The position numbers and the translations under genes are program-made. A DNA stretch of 64,000 nucleotides from Adineta steineri (taxonomy: Eukaryota; Rotifera; Eurotatoria; Adinetida; Adinetidae), in assembly GCA_905250115.1 (NCBI GenBank), contig CAJNOI010000012.1:306435-370434 (forward strand), written 5' to 3'. Of the stretch, positions 1-16,356 are shown piece by piece (the first letter of the stretch is position 1; every line of letters begins with the position of its first letter). The notes beneath the pieces are model-generated. The model was not told the DNA's origin. It was given only the letters and a program-made list of their open reading frames with translations, and searched no databases.

Positions 1-642
1 GACAGACCTAGATGCAGGTCCATCATTCGATTCTGGTATGAAATTAATATTATGATCATCACTATCATCTGAATCGAATCCACCACGACTTCCATTTGAA
101 CTGAAGCAACTATGATCACTACGATTTTCTTTGCGTGGTTCCTGGCATTCTCGACTCATATGACCAGTTTGGTTACATTTATAGCATCCTTTGAAATAAA
201 GAAAAAAATGAAGACTAAAGTTTGATTAATTTCTTTTATAAAATATTATATTTTTTAGATATCTGAATTATACTTACTGTGAGAATCAACATTATTATTT
301 GAACCAAATCCTCCTCCACCAACACCAGATCCACCACGTCCACCTCGACCTGAGTAGAAAATCTTACGTTTCAACTGTAGATATCAAACTGAGAATAGTT
401 ACCACTAAAACCACTACCTCCACTATCATTATTTCGTGAGCCAAAACCACCACTGCTTCTGCCTCGGCTACTTCGTGAACCAAAACTACTACCACGATTG
501 CTATTCCAGTTTGAAGATGGTGCTGGTGGTTCTAAAATAAATATATCATTAAAAAAACCAAGAAAGAAATAATTTTCGCTACCATTATTTGTTACAAATG
601 GTACGATATCACGTTCAATACTCATTTCCATTGACACTTTAT
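1..642 (-). CDS. Gly-rich CCHC zinc-knuckle protein, vasa-like N-terminal part (partial)
   Basis: Exons at 583-642, 403-531, 278-349 and 1-188 are joined by short GT-AG introns (532-582, 350-402, 189-277), all in phase. The product is a Ser/Gly/Arg-rich low-complexity stretch with GRGGRGG and GGGGFGS runs, then a zinc knuckle CYKCNQTGHMSREC (C-x2-C-x4-H-x4-C), then an acidic Ser/Asp linker. RG-rich sequence followed by CCHC knuckles is the usual N-terminus of Vasa/GLH germline DEAD-box helicases in several invertebrates. No helicase motif is in the window, because the gene runs off the left edge, so an ordinary RNA-binding CCHC protein is also possible. The upstream B-box exon (849-1374) splices to it in phase and may be its true 5' end. 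Confidence 0.6.
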
Positions 643-848
643 CTGAAATATATTTTGTTTCTATGGTTTGTATGTAAGATTTCTGTACTATGTCACAGCA
701 TGAGAGTGATCGAGCATAGAAGATTTGGTAATAATTTATGCCCTGGTTTTAAATAAATCTTAATTATTAACTCAAGAAATTTTGATAAAACTGAGGAACT
801 TTGTGGAGATACAATGAAACTTAATAGTGGCGAGTTAAATAAACTTAC

Positions 849-1374
849 TCGGTGTCACATTAACAGAAATAGCGTTAATAAGTGGTGTAGTATCTAATTC
901 GAGCTTAATACACAATGGTTTAATGAGTTGTTTCGCTAATCTATTTAATTCTTCATTCCAATCGCGAATATTTGTATCATCAATATCATTCTCTTCACGA
1001 CTTTGTCCCAATTGCTCACTCAACTTGTTCGGATCAAATTTAATTTGTCGCCTGTGTACACTAGCATACTTGTATACTTTTTGTCTTTCTTCTTCAGCTG
1101 TTTGTTGAATTGTTTTAATCGACACACGTTCCCATTCATTAATTTTTCCTATCAGTGCATGTTTTTCTAGATCATTCCTTTGTTCATTAAGAGTTTGTTG
1201 AAAGACATCACGAGTAGCTATAATATCATCTAATTGTTTTCTAAGTTCTTGTCGATGATCCGTTAAATGATTGAAACAAAATTCTTGTAAACATCCACCA
1301 CATCTCAATGTTGCCTTTTCTTTATCACAGGTAACACAACGATTCTTACCTATTATTGTGTCAGACGTTTTCAT
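849..1374 (-). CDS. B-box zinc-finger and coiled-coil exon (probable first exon)
   Basis: Starts with ATG at 1374. Residues about 12-45 form a B-box-type zinc finger (CVTCDKEKATLRCGGCLQEF, then C-x2-H and D-H), followed by about 100 residues of charged, Glu/Gln/Arg-rich probable coiled coil. This B-box plus coiled coil unit is, from memory, a common N-terminal module in bdelloid predicted proteins; TRIM-type proteins use it for oligomerisation. The open frame runs to a stop at 835, but a strong donor (GTAAGTTT, intron from 848) lies just before it. Using it, the exon joins the acceptor at 643/642 in frame with the Gly-rich CCHC exons. No RING finger is seen. It could instead be a short stand-alone B-box protein ending at 835. 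Confidence 0.65.
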
Positions 1375-2113
1375 TTTTCTTCATCAAATGAAACTATAAA
1401 GAAAGATAAAGCTTTTGTGTGCGTATAAGCCACAACACAATGAAGCACTGCGACTGATAACATTTAACAGAAGAATTCTTTCCCTTTTGAAACCAAAAAA
1501 ATATATTTCTAATATTATCGATAGTAAAGTTTATTTAGGGAATGAGAGTTGGAATAAGAGATAATATCGATTTTTATTAAACATTTAATAATAGATAAGC
1601 ATAGAAAACATGTTACATGCTTGCTCTAGGATGTGGATGCGAGCACACATGAATAACAAGCACACACACACTTACGAGAATATTTTTCTTTATTGGCTAA
1701 GCATACACATGTTGTCTGACGTGAATGGTACGTTATTCATCATCATCACTCGATGTACAAAAGAAAGAATGCAAATGCCATAATTGAAGAAATTTCTAAC
1801 GAACAATAATAGTATAAAAGACGACATCTACTCGATGTTTTTGTCATCCAACTGCCTTCGATAGGATGGGTTTAGATGTGGGCGTGAGTATTTATCTGCG
1901 AATAGAACATAGACCTAATGTCCACACCTCGGTTCACCCACACTCACACCCATAATTATCCTCACGTTAGACTTGTGTCATATTAATTATTGTAATTCCT
2001 TCTCATTTATTCAAACTGCAATAAAATGAAATATAAAACTTCAAACTGATTCTTTTTCTTTCATGGATAATAAAACGAAAATATGAAAAATCATGTTCAA
2101 TTCAAGTATAATT
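1375..2113. other. Intergenic stretch
   Basis: No coding signal is seen. It holds TG-rich and CA-rich tracts at about 1627-1670 and a hairpin-forming GGTGTG-like repeat at 1864-1961, listed separately. Confidence 0.6.
1864..1961. repeat. GGTGTG-type fold-back repeat
   Basis: A G/T-rich arm (GGATGGGTTTAGATGTGGGC) is followed about 40 bp later by a C/A-rich arm (TTCACCCACACTCACACCCA, ending TATCC), so the unit can fold into a hairpin. It belongs to the dispersed family described in the findings. Confidence 0.6.
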
Positions 2114-4273
2114 TTAAATTTTGCCGGTATTTTGTTGCATTTCCAGTATACGTTGAAGATTTTTCTCCACTTCAGCTTTTTCTGACTGTCTTGGTGGCTT
2201 CATTTGTGAATACATCTTCAATGCACGTTCAAAATAATAACGTGCTTGAGACAAATCACCTAATTTCATTTCTACCAAGCCCAATGTATTCAATAACTCA
2301 ACAGTTTGCGATTGATTTGATAGATGAGTAAATTCAGAAAGTGTCAAAGCTTTTGTACCCACTTTCAATGCTTGATCATTATTCCCAAGTTCATGATGAA
2401 TATTTGTTAATAAGACTAAATTTTGCGCCACAATACTTTCACTTTCCGATGTACCAGATTTTTCGTATAATGCCCGTGCTCGTTGTGCATAATCGAGAGC
2501 TTCATTCAGTTCTTTTCGACTTCGATGAGTATTTGCAATACCAATTAGACAGATCATCATTGAGTTCACATCGTGTGGTTGAGTCGATTCGTGCAATGAT
2601 AAGGCACGAGTATAGCACTTCATTGCTAAATCAAAGTGACCACGTTCATAGTGCAAAACTCCGAGTTCTACAAGAGTATCGGTACCGCTTGCACCTGCCT
2701 GAAAAGAAACTATTTTAATCTATTTCATGTTTATTGTATGAATAAATATAACCTTTTGTTGCATTTGAAATGCTTGTCGATAACATTCGATTCCAGTATG
2801 ATAATCTTGCTTATAATCGACTGATAGCTTACCGATGATTTTAAGAATCCTTACAGTCATTGGTCGAATTCGTCGATAAGCCTTAATAGCTTCATCAATA
2901 TTTCCCTCTTTCAAATATTTATTTGCTTCCAACTCTTCTTCAGGTATTTGTGGACTGTTATTTCGTTCTGGTTCTTTTCTAAATTAAAGATCTTCTTATA
3001 TTTTCTAAACGATTAAAATACGTACTTAATTTCAACTTTGGGCGGTGGTGGTGGTGGTGGCGTCGGTGGTGTTGGTGGTTTTGTTAATTCATCGAATAAT
3101 ACCTGTACTGTCTTTCCCTTATTTTTTTCTCTATATTCTTGTACAAATTTTTTTCCATCATCAGAAGTAGTTTTCAATTTGATGACCGTCATCGCACTAC
3201 GGCTGACACATACCACTCGAAAACTTGTAGCTACATCGAAAATAGTCGCCATTGAACCATTTTCCATCTGAACTTCAGCAAAATGAGCTGATGCATCAAA
3301 ATCAATTTTAAATAATACCGACATAAGATCTGTTCGGTAACCTGGTAATGCTGCTAGTTGTAATTCAACATTTCTTGCTTTGCTACATAGAAAAAATCCA
3401 TTGGCACAAACTAATTGACCTGTATGTGTTTCGAATAAATCTACTAATTCATTTGATAATTTCATTCCGCGAAAAAGTTGTCCATGACCAGAATGTTTCG
3501 AATGTTGTTGTATGGAACGAATCGCATCATTGATAAGAAAATAATAAGGTGAGATTGATTCAATTTTAGGTGAGAAAAGTGCATGTCGCAAATGATTTGA
3601 TGGAAAGGATGAACGAAAACACCATTGAAGTGTGTCATTCGGCCGATATGATCGATCAAATTCATCGACTGCTCTCAATCCTTTTGAATTACCTTGATAA
3701 TAATTTCGAGCTTGTTCAACCAAATCATTTTTACCATTTGGTACTGATTTTTTACTTGTTATCTGAGAAGGAAAAAAAACAAAGAATCATAATAAATTTC
3801 CGGTAAAAAAAACTTACAACTTCTTTCCATAGTTGCCACCATAGAAAGCTTTGATCGGTTTCGAAAGTAAATCGTTCAAGTTGAGTTTGTTCGAATGTAT
3901 CGAATGTTTCTTTGAGAACTCGAAGAAGTTCCTCCTGTTGATTAAAAATACCGAATAATTTCGGCAAATCTCCTCGAGTGGTATTCATATTAGGATCAAG
4001 TACAAACATTGCTTCAACATTTATGCATTGATGTATTGTAGATAAAAATTCTGTATTACTCGTTGATGAAATGAAAAAAATCGTTTCATGAGAACTTTGA
4101 ATTGAATCTAAACAAACGGATATATCCGTATAAGTTCGTACACAATCATTGATAGAACGAAGTGCATTGACAAATAATCCTGCCGATTCTCGTCGAAGAT
4201 CAAGCCATACGAATGTTACGCATTCACGATTACTGTTTAGATCTGTTGAAGTAGAACCTACGTTTGTTGCCAT
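2114..4273 (-). CDS. ADP-ribosyltransferase-fold plus TPR protein, probable pseudoenzyme
   Basis: Four exons (3818-4273, 3026-3762, 2753-2978, 2114-2698) joined by 55, 47 and 54 bp GT-AG introns give 667 residues. A degenerate N-terminal region (about 1-150) precedes an arginine-specific ART-like domain (about 165-345), a Pro-rich linker (about 380-390) and TPR repeats (about 400-660). The first ART motif is present (LFRGMKLS, conserved Arg near residue 248). The usual STS strand reads FFLCS, and the usual E-x-E motif is replaced by SMATIF near residue 324, so both acidic catalytic positions are lost. In the family, R-S-E residues bind NAD and transfer ADP-ribose to protein Arg. This copy is therefore probably catalytically dead, with the TPRs serving as a protein-binding scaffold. 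No signal peptide is seen, so it is likely cytosolic. Confidence 0.8.
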
Positions 4274-4560
4274 GAAAATCTATGAAAGTATGTTGGTTAA
4301 TGTAACACAAGAAATGTGTGCGTGGCACGACAAATACTTTATAATTTATTCTTTTTCGTGTAGATCAGAATGAGAAAAACAAAATTTTTCAATGTTGTCA
4401 ACTTTTAAGTGATGAAATGTTGATTTTATTCAAAAGTGTTTTAAAGCATTAGTTTCAACATTTTTTTTTTCTTTTTTTTCATTCTCTTCAAACTATCCAA
4501 TGAATTAATATATATATACATATCATTGAAGAACTAACTAAACATAATTTCAAATCTAAA

Positions 4561-4747
4561 TGTCTAAGACCCGTGTAAAAAAAACACGAAAAAAATCCAA
4601 TTTTTGTGGACTTTTTTTGCGATTGAGAATGAATTAAAATTTTTTTCAAATAGAATCAAAATAGCATTATTTTAATCGATTTATAATCACAAAAAAGAAC
4701 GAGTAAAATCGGATTTTTTGTGTGTTTTTTACATGAGAAGTCTTATA
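4561..4747. repeat. AT-rich MITE-like inverted repeat
   Basis: A left arm at 4561-4600 (TAAGAC, GTGTAAAA, A-runs, AAATCC) is mirrored imperfectly by a right arm at 4710-4747 (GGATTTTTTG, TTTTTTACAT, GTCTTA). The 187-bp unit has no coding capacity. It lies between the ART gene and the Ly6-like gene; no clear target-site duplication is seen. Confidence 0.5.
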
Positions 4748-4792
4748 CTATTTGCTTTCATGTCGAAACTTTGCTTGTCATTAAACTTGGAC

Positions 4793-4845
4793 GGGTGTGG
4801 GTGGGTGTGGGTGTCTCTTATTCTCTATCATCCTCACCCACATCC
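4793..4845. repeat. GGTGTG-type fold-back repeat
   Basis: GGGTGTGGGTGGGTGTGGGT is followed after a short T/C-rich loop by CCTCACCCACATCC. It lies about 130 bp upstream of the Ly6-like gene. Confidence 0.65.
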
Positions 4846-4971
4846 TTCTCTACCGCAATCAAAGAATTATTTCTTCGTTCTTCACATTTCATAAAAATCC
4901 AATGAACAACGATTGTCTTTATCATTTCATATATTCAGTTTCACACTTTTTTCTACATAGATTACACAATC

Positions 4972-5769
4972 ATGTTACATGGCTTGGTTGTTCTACCGGT
5001 ATTGTTCGCGTCACCGACTTTAGTCTCATCATCATTGTGTTATGTATGTGAGAATGATTTTACTCTGAATTATACAGTAACAGCTGCTACAGTTCCATCC
5101 TTTTCTCAATGTCAATTAAACAATGCGGCCATATGTTGGATAACGGTTATGTGGAATCGAAATACCAATACATCTAGTATTTTAGTCGATAGTATAGACA
5201 TTCCATCTACTGATGATACTGTAGATAAAATCATTACAGCTATTGCCGAAATGAAAATTGCATCTCGACATCAAATTCCTCAAGTGAGTTACATGCTAAG
5301 TTTTGTTTGTCTAACGGATAAATGCAATGATGAACTGACGTTAAAACGCATCCTTCATTCACTGGTTATTTCAGAGAATTTTGCTGAAAAATTAACTTCG
5401 CTGTTACAAATCGTGTCTCCATTTATTCCACAATCTGCTGCATGCTATGAGCGCATGGATTCGACAGAAGATTGTCCTCGAACAGATCCCAGTACTTGTC
5501 AACGATGTCAAATTTCTGTCGATAAACAATCTTCATCCAGTCAACGAATCTGTGCATCATGTCTTCATCATTCTGATGATACTAATTTATTATCACGACA
5601 AGTGATGTTTTCACTGAACACTCGAACACAAATGCACAACATGGCTAAAATTAGTTGTCAACTGAAGACATGTAATTCACTGAAGAATATCGAGCGAGTC
5701 TATACAGAAAGCAAGATTCAATTTGATTTAGAAGCGTTTTTCTCAACATCATCAGACGATTCTATATAA
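4972..5769 (+). CDS. Secreted Cys-rich protein with Ly6/uPAR-like N-terminal domain
   Basis: A single exon of 265 residues from the first ATG. It has a hydrophobic signal peptide (about 1-20), immediately followed by LCYVCEND, the typical C-x2-C opening of a three-finger (Ly6/uPAR) domain. That domain closes with the characteristic C-x4-CND motif (CLTDKCND, near residue 115). A second Cys-rich segment (about 160-240, with several C-x2-C pairs) has no family I recognise. No GPI-type hydrophobic tail is present, so the protein is probably secreted rather than anchored. Ly6-like proteins act as extracellular ligands or receptor modulators. The function here is not determinable, and the Ly6 assignment rests on Cys spacing only. 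Confidence 0.65.
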   Translation: MLHGLVVLPVLFASPTLVSSSLCYVCENDFTLNYTVTAATVPSFSQCQLNNAAICWITVMWNRNTNTSSILVDSIDIPSTDDTVDKIITAIAEMKIASRHQIPQVSYMLSFVCLTDKCNDELTLKRILHSLVISENFAEKLTSLLQIVSPFIPQSAACYERMDSTEDCPRTDPSTCQRCQISVDKQSSSSQRICASCLHHSDDTNLLSRQVMFSLNTRTQMHNMAKISCQLKTCNSLKNIERVYTESKIQFDLEAFFSTSSDDSI

Positions 5770-6481
5770 TAATAAAGTGGAGGGGACAAGTTTAACACAG
5801 TTTGTATCTTAAACTTTTCTGTTGCAACATTGAGATTCAAGGATATTCGAGAGGTGTGCGTACTTGTTATTCATGTAATAGTATGTACACATCGAGTATT
5901 GATAATTCATTTACATATATATATAAAGAATCCTCTGAGAGGCGGTATTGCTCGACCTTTATCCTATAATGTATGATTTGCAGATCCTGAATAAATTATT
6001 ATACATTCCTTATACAAAATTATGTAATACACGATAATTTCGATACTTAAACTTGTTAGTGTCATTTTCTTAAAGAGTTATCTCAATTCATGAGACAAAC
6101 TAAGTTCATAAAGTATCTTCATGCGAAATAAATTTGATGGATTTTTGTAAGTTTTCACTTGCAACATCTAACTTAATACCGATAAAGAACAGTCGAATAT
6201 ATATTATATAGTTTTATACATCAGAATAAAAAGAGTCAATAAATACATTCATCTTCACATTTTGTTGTCAAGTGTCTCATTTAAATTCAACAAATTCTAA
6301 CTGATTAAATATCACAGACAAATTTTATATTTATATCAAGTATGTGAAGAAAACAACAGTCATTCGTTTATGAGATAATTATACGACTAGAAGAGGTAAA
6401 TAAATTTATTGCATAGTTCACAGTAGTATAAATACAACTGTTTGATCTGGTAATTCATATATTTTCAGTATTATTTTTATT
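5770..6481. other. Intergenic stretch
   Basis: AT-rich spacer with no coding signal. An AATAAA-like sequence just after the preceding stop may be its polyadenylation signal. No repeat family was recognised. Confidence 0.5.
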
Positions 6482-6787
6482 ATGCGATATTTTCTTGTCG
6501 TTTTACTTGTGAGCCTTGTAATGGCACACACTATCCAGTGTTCTGCTATTCGATTCGACGAGGATCTTGATGATCGTGTTGAACGTGCTGATAGCGATGA
6601 TATTGATGATCGTATTGAACGTGATGACAGCAATGATAATGCCCGCCGAGATCTTGGTGGAATCGTCGAATGCACCGAACAATGTACCAAATGGCAAATG
6701 TGTCGAGTAAAATGTCTGTTTAGTTTCTTCTGCAAATGTAATCAACCATCGGGATGTGATTGTAGTAAATTCATATGGGAACATTAG
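6482..6787 (+). CDS. Small secreted cysteine-rich peptide precursor
   Basis: A 101-residue ORF with a textbook precursor layout. A signal peptide (about 1-21) is followed by an acidic propeptide containing a near-duplicated 12-residue unit (DDRVERADSDD, then DDRIERDDSND), a dibasic Arg-Arg site near residue 55, and a mature region of about 45 residues. The mature part has eight cysteines spaced C-x3-C-x5-C-x3-C-x5-C-x-C-x5-C-x-C, enough for four disulfides. An acidic propeptide before a compact Cys-rich basic domain is typical of antimicrobial, venom-like or signalling peptides across animals. I do not recognise a named family. No intron is needed. Confidence 0.65.
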   Translation: MRYFLVVLLVSLVMAHTIQCSAIRFDEDLDDRVERADSDDIDDRIERDDSNDNARRDLGGIVECTEQCTKWQMCRVKCLFSFFCKCNQPSGCDCSKFIWEH

Positions 6788-12146
<5,359 letters not shown>

Positions 12147-12225
12147 CTGAACTGAAGTTTTTAATTAACTAATAGTTTTCATACATATATAAACATGAAA
12201 AAATCACTTGATTTTTCGCGGGATT

Positions 12226-12261
12226 GGTGTGGGTGTAGATGAAATAAAATACTCAAGCCCA
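12226..12261. repeat. GGTGTG-type fold-back repeat (short)
   Basis: GGTGTGGGTGTAGATGAAAT is followed by ATACTCAAGCCC. The right arm is weak. It shares the inner AAAATACTC loop sequence with other copies. Confidence 0.45.
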
Positions 12262-13309
12262 TATTGAACAAATATACTTTTGTTCGAAAGCTTCAAGGTA
12301 TTCTGAACGCACTTTTGTGCGTTGTTTTTCTAATTGCGTGCATGTCATATATTGAAATTCTTTGCTTCAAAAGAGGTCATCTCATTTCTCTATTTTCAGT
12401 ATTGAAAAAAAAAACAAGTATTGAAGTATATATTTTTAGCTTCTAATTACTGCTAGAAACTATATAATGACATCCGTGTCAAACTTTTCAATAATATTAC
12501 TTATTTATTAGTTTAATATTCAAACTGAGAATAGCCTTTATAGATAAATCAAGGAGCGAATCCCATTTTCAAAAAAAAAATCACAATATATTTTCTGTTT
12601 CGTCAATGATGTATGACAATAACTCATCTTTGATAAATATGATATCGAATATGATGTAACAATAGAAGCACATAATATTTTTCAAATATCTCATCTATAA
12701 AAAAATTCCTCTGGTCTTTATTTTTGTACCAAAAGATACGCTGTAACATTCGCTACAAAAGCTGTAAGATGAAATCTCTCTTGATTTGTTCTGATAACAT
12801 AAGAGCATTTTATTCCGTGGTATGTAACACAAGAGATATATTTCGATGAGTTTTTTTATTTTGGAAATATCTCGAGTTGAGAGAGTGACAGCAGCGTAGT
12901 TATTTTTGCCAGAAGATACTCCATCGAAAACTCTACAAAAGCTTTAAAACCAACGCCTACAGTAAAACAAATAAATTCCCAAAATATATTTCTCATGGTA
13001 AATACCATCGGATAAAGCATTTTCTCATATGACCTATACATTTTCTATACAACAAACTTCATTATACAAACAAAAATTAACGAAGTTAGTTTTGTCTTAT
13101 ATTTCGTCGATCTAGCGTAACATATTCTATCTGTAGACAGTTTTATGTAGAAAAAATCTATATTCTTCATTTGTTGAGTGCCATACTCTTACCGTTCGGA
13201 TAGACATCCTGAGTATAAATCATATTATTATTCATCATTGTTGAAAACTGTAAAAAGAGTTCATCGCCATCATTTTTAGAAAAAAATTAGTCAATGTTTT
13301 AGTGGATTC

Positions 13310-13361
13310 TTGAGGATGTGGATGTGCCTTCACTACATATTCACTCATACTTCACATCCCC
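13310..13361. repeat. GGTGTG-type fold-back repeat (diverged)
   Basis: TTGAGGATGTGGATGTG is followed by CACTCATACTTCACATCCCC. The TTGAGG start matches the CCCTCAAGAT end seen at other copies. Confidence 0.45.
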
Positions 13362-14478
13362 AATTTTTTTATTATGTTCTGGAAAGTCTTAAGATACATC
13401 ATAGAAATAGAATAGAATAGAATAGAATCAATTATTTTTTTTAATTTTCAGAGTGAATCAAAAATCATCTTCAAGATGTAACGTATTTAGTTAAGCATCA
13501 CACTGGTCTCTTTCTTTTATAAAATTTGTTAGTAATACTGAAAAGAAAAAAACTTTTCTTTATATAAGCTGACAGTAAATTCAGCTTAACTCACTTTATT
13601 ACTTTTATATGAATTATATAAACTGATGTGTTGTTTTTTTTTCTTTTTTCTTTTTGAGGTAATAAGAAATTTCTGAAAATGTAGTCATATTGTAACTTGA
13701 ATCATACATACCATGCTCAAATTAATGACAAATTTTTCGCTTAGGTTGAGTATTAAACCAAAGTTAGTTTTTCTCTAAACAAACTCCTGCATGACACTGT
13801 GGTATTATTTCTCTCAAATTTTCGTTATGAATCTTGATGCTAAAAATTCATTCATAAGCAAAGAACCTATTCCATATAAAAATCTTCTGACCACATCGAC
13901 TTCGTTTTTTTTTTTCAAAATTTTAAAGATTCTTTCAGTCAATCGTAATGCTACAATCAAAGATGTATATACTCACAACAATATTGATCTGACAGTTTAC
14001 TTTCTCTTTCTGTTGTTGACACGCGAGAGATAATGAACAGATATAACTTCATTATGTTGTTCTCACTGCTGTTATTCTAATAAGATACGTCTCTTGTTCT
14101 TTTTTTATATGATTGAAATATCCACAAGTGATAAGCTACTGAATATCTCTGTTTATCATCAACTACAGATAGGAAAAACAACAGTTTATCAATTGTGTTC
14201 AAAACAATATTAGAAAAAGCGACTCGTTATTCCTTTTTATTTAATTACAAACAAGATTAAGATATTTGACATGAACAGAAAGGGTTGAAGAGTTTCTTTT
14301 TATTTCGAATGAATAACGTCATTGAATGAGTCTCTTTTTCTATGTATACTCTCTGAAAGTGCACAAAATATTTCTAAGCTCGTGCGTAGTACTTTGTATC
14401 TATTCATACTAAAAATATAAAACTTAGAGTCTATCGGTTTGATATAATTTTTAATACAGTTTACAAACTTTGTCTTGC

Positions 14479-15537
14479 ATGTATTTAGACCGTTTCATAT
14501 TTATTTCTAGAGTTATGTCTCAATTTACTGTACTCTTCGTTCTTCTCGATATCATTGCGATCATCTCTCTACTAATTGGAATCCTCATCTCATCTCTCAT
14601 TCTATTCATTATCGCTCGTAAACTCACGATCAATCGCCGCGATAGAGTTACCAATCTTTTACTTTCAAATACATGCATCTGCACACTTGAGCTTTGTCTC
14701 AGTAACATTATTATCTATGTATTCATTATTACAAGTGATATGAAATCAACTACTTCTCTTACAAGTTCTTACGATAAAGAAAATCTTTGTCCAATTCGTT
14801 CTTACTTTCTCTTTACTGGCTTCTCTCTACTCTACACTAGTTACTGTCTTCAAGCGTATTATCGTCTCCGACAGGTGGTTTTCTATAAGAAACGCTATAG
14901 CTACAAAGTATTTGTATTTTTGTGTCTCATACAATGGATTTTTTCATTTCTTCTCATTTTACCAATGCTGTTGACACATTCATTCGTCTATCTACCAACA
15001 GAATTCTTCTGTCCAATTCCATTTACCAAACCCCTATCAGTAGCATACATTGCAGTTTCAGTCTACGGAGTTTTTCTAACAATTTTTGCTATAATCTATC
15101 TCTGGATATATATCTATGCTACTCGAACAACAACGATTACTATTCAACGTCGACAAACAATTGATCGTCAATTTATAATGCTCAAACGTATTATACTACC
15201 AACATGTTCACTTATATTTCTCGGTATTGTATATATAGTACTTTTCTTTCAAGCAATAGCAAATCAATATCAAACACACTTTCTAACCTATCGTCTCAGT
15301 TATCTCTTTATTGCTATTGGAATGAGTTTTATTCATATCATAACAATTTTACAAACACCATCACTAAGAAAAGCTGCATTGGAGCTACTTCCATATTTCA
15401 AAAGACAAATACAGAGAAATAATGAGCGTCTGAATACCATGGCACACAATATAAACACGATTACTCAACAGCAAACGAGAAGAGAAGAACAGATAACAAA
15501 TTTTGGACTACAAAACAATAGAATTCAACCACTGTGA
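14479..15537 (+). CDS. Seven-transmembrane (rhodopsin-like) receptor
   Basis: A single exon of about 352 residues. The ATG at 14479 and the ATG at 14515 are both possible starts; the latter puts the first helix near the N-terminus. Seven hydrophobic segments are visible, with a short extracellular N-terminus and a basic C-terminal tail. A Cys at the start of helix 3 (LCPIRSYF) and one in the second extracellular loop (FFCPIP) could form the conserved disulfide. The DRY position after helix 3 reads YYRLRQ, which is degenerate. Arg-rich loops follow helices 1, 3 and 5, as expected for cytosolic loops. It resembles the many orphan GPCRs of bdelloid genomes; the ligand is unknown. Confidence 0.75.
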   Translation: MYLDRFIFISRVMSQFTVLFVLLDIIAIISLLIGILISSLILFIIARKLTINRRDRVTNLLLSNTCICTLELCLSNIIIYVFIITSDMKSTTSLTSSYDKENLCPIRSYFLFTGFSLLYTSYCLQAYYRLRQVVFYKKRYSYKVFVFLCLIQWIFSFLLILPMLLTHSFVYLPTEFFCPIPFTKPLSVAYIAVSVYGVFLTIFAIIYLWIYIYATRTTTITIQRRQTIDRQFIMLKRIILPTCSLIFLGIVYIVLFFQAIANQYQTHFLTYRLSYLFIAIGMSFIHIITILQTPSLRKAALELLPYFKRQIQRNNERLNTMAHNINTITQQQTRREEQITNFGLQNNRIQPL

Positions 15538-16095
15538 GGAAGAGACACCACTTTCTAACTCACTGGAATCACCCATACTAAAGATTAAGAGTTTTTGAAA
15601 CAAATAGTTACTGGTAATGATTGTGTGAAATGACATTGTTCTCTAATACTTGTAGATTGTGTAGATGGAAGTGTTTTAGAAAGTGTTGTGATCAATTGTT
15701 GTCAATTTTATTTTTCCGCGTTTTATTCTATATTGTGATTTTCATTGTTTCGTAATGTCATATGGTATTTCTCCTTCTCTGCTATAAATGTTGACCTTTT
15801 GCAATAAACAAAATAGGATGACGGTATGAATATGGGGAAGAGTAGGCGTATTATGTGTAACTCACACCCGCACTCTCAAACTAGTCAAATTCTCGTTTAT
15901 TGTCAGTTGTCAATATCAGATAGGTAGCATATGTTCGTAGTATTTACACTATTTTGAAAGCAAGGCGAGGCTATCAGATCTTGTCTCGCTTTAGGTTCTG
16001 GAGTTAGTAGTTAACTCTTAAGATCTTTTATTAATGAAGATTACAACAACTATTGTGTAAATAATAAAGAATTGCAAGTCTTTCACTGTTTTTTT
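15538..16095. other. Intergenic stretch before the hAT element
   Basis: No gene is seen. It holds a diverged GGTGTG-like fold-back at 15833-15877 (ACTCACACCCGCACTCTC arm). Confidence 0.5.
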
Positions 16096-16103
16096 CTGTA
16101 TCG
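16096..16103. repeat. Target-site duplication of hAT element, left copy
   Basis: CTGTATCG directly abuts the left terminal inverted repeat and is repeated exactly at 18738-18745. Confidence 0.9.
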
Positions 16104-16115
16104 TAGAGTCCTGCA

Positions 16116-16260
16116 CGGGTGCACTTTTTAGTACCCGAAACCGAACCGGCATTTTTTTTTATGCCCGGGCCCGAACCGACCCGGCTAGTTAACCACCCGG
16201 AACCGAACCGGACCGAATGAGCTAGACCGGACCCGAACCGACCCGAACCGGCCTACTCAG
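16116..16260. repeat. hAT left subterminal GC-rich repeat cluster
   Basis: A dense series of ACCCGAACCG / ACCGGACC motifs in a locally GC-rich block, mirrored by a similar block at the other end. Probable transposase-binding region. Confidence 0.7.
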
Positions 16261-16356
16261 TTATTTTTCAAAATATGATCAAATTTCTAAACCTTTATTT
16301 CATTCAATAAATATATTACATTTAGTTTCGTTCATAAATAACAAAAAAAGAATAAA

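Larger units (their letters stand above)
12147..14478. other. Long intergenic stretch
   Basis: AT-rich, with no ORF that looks coding on either strand. It contains two short diverged GGTGTG fold-backs (12226-12261, 13310-13361), a short AATAG microsatellite near 13405-13429 and poly-T/poly-A tracts. Confidence 0.5.

Noticed and set aside
3038-3271. Gly/Val-rich plus-strand ORF
   Set aside because: Antisense of the Pro-rich linker of the TPR-ART gene.
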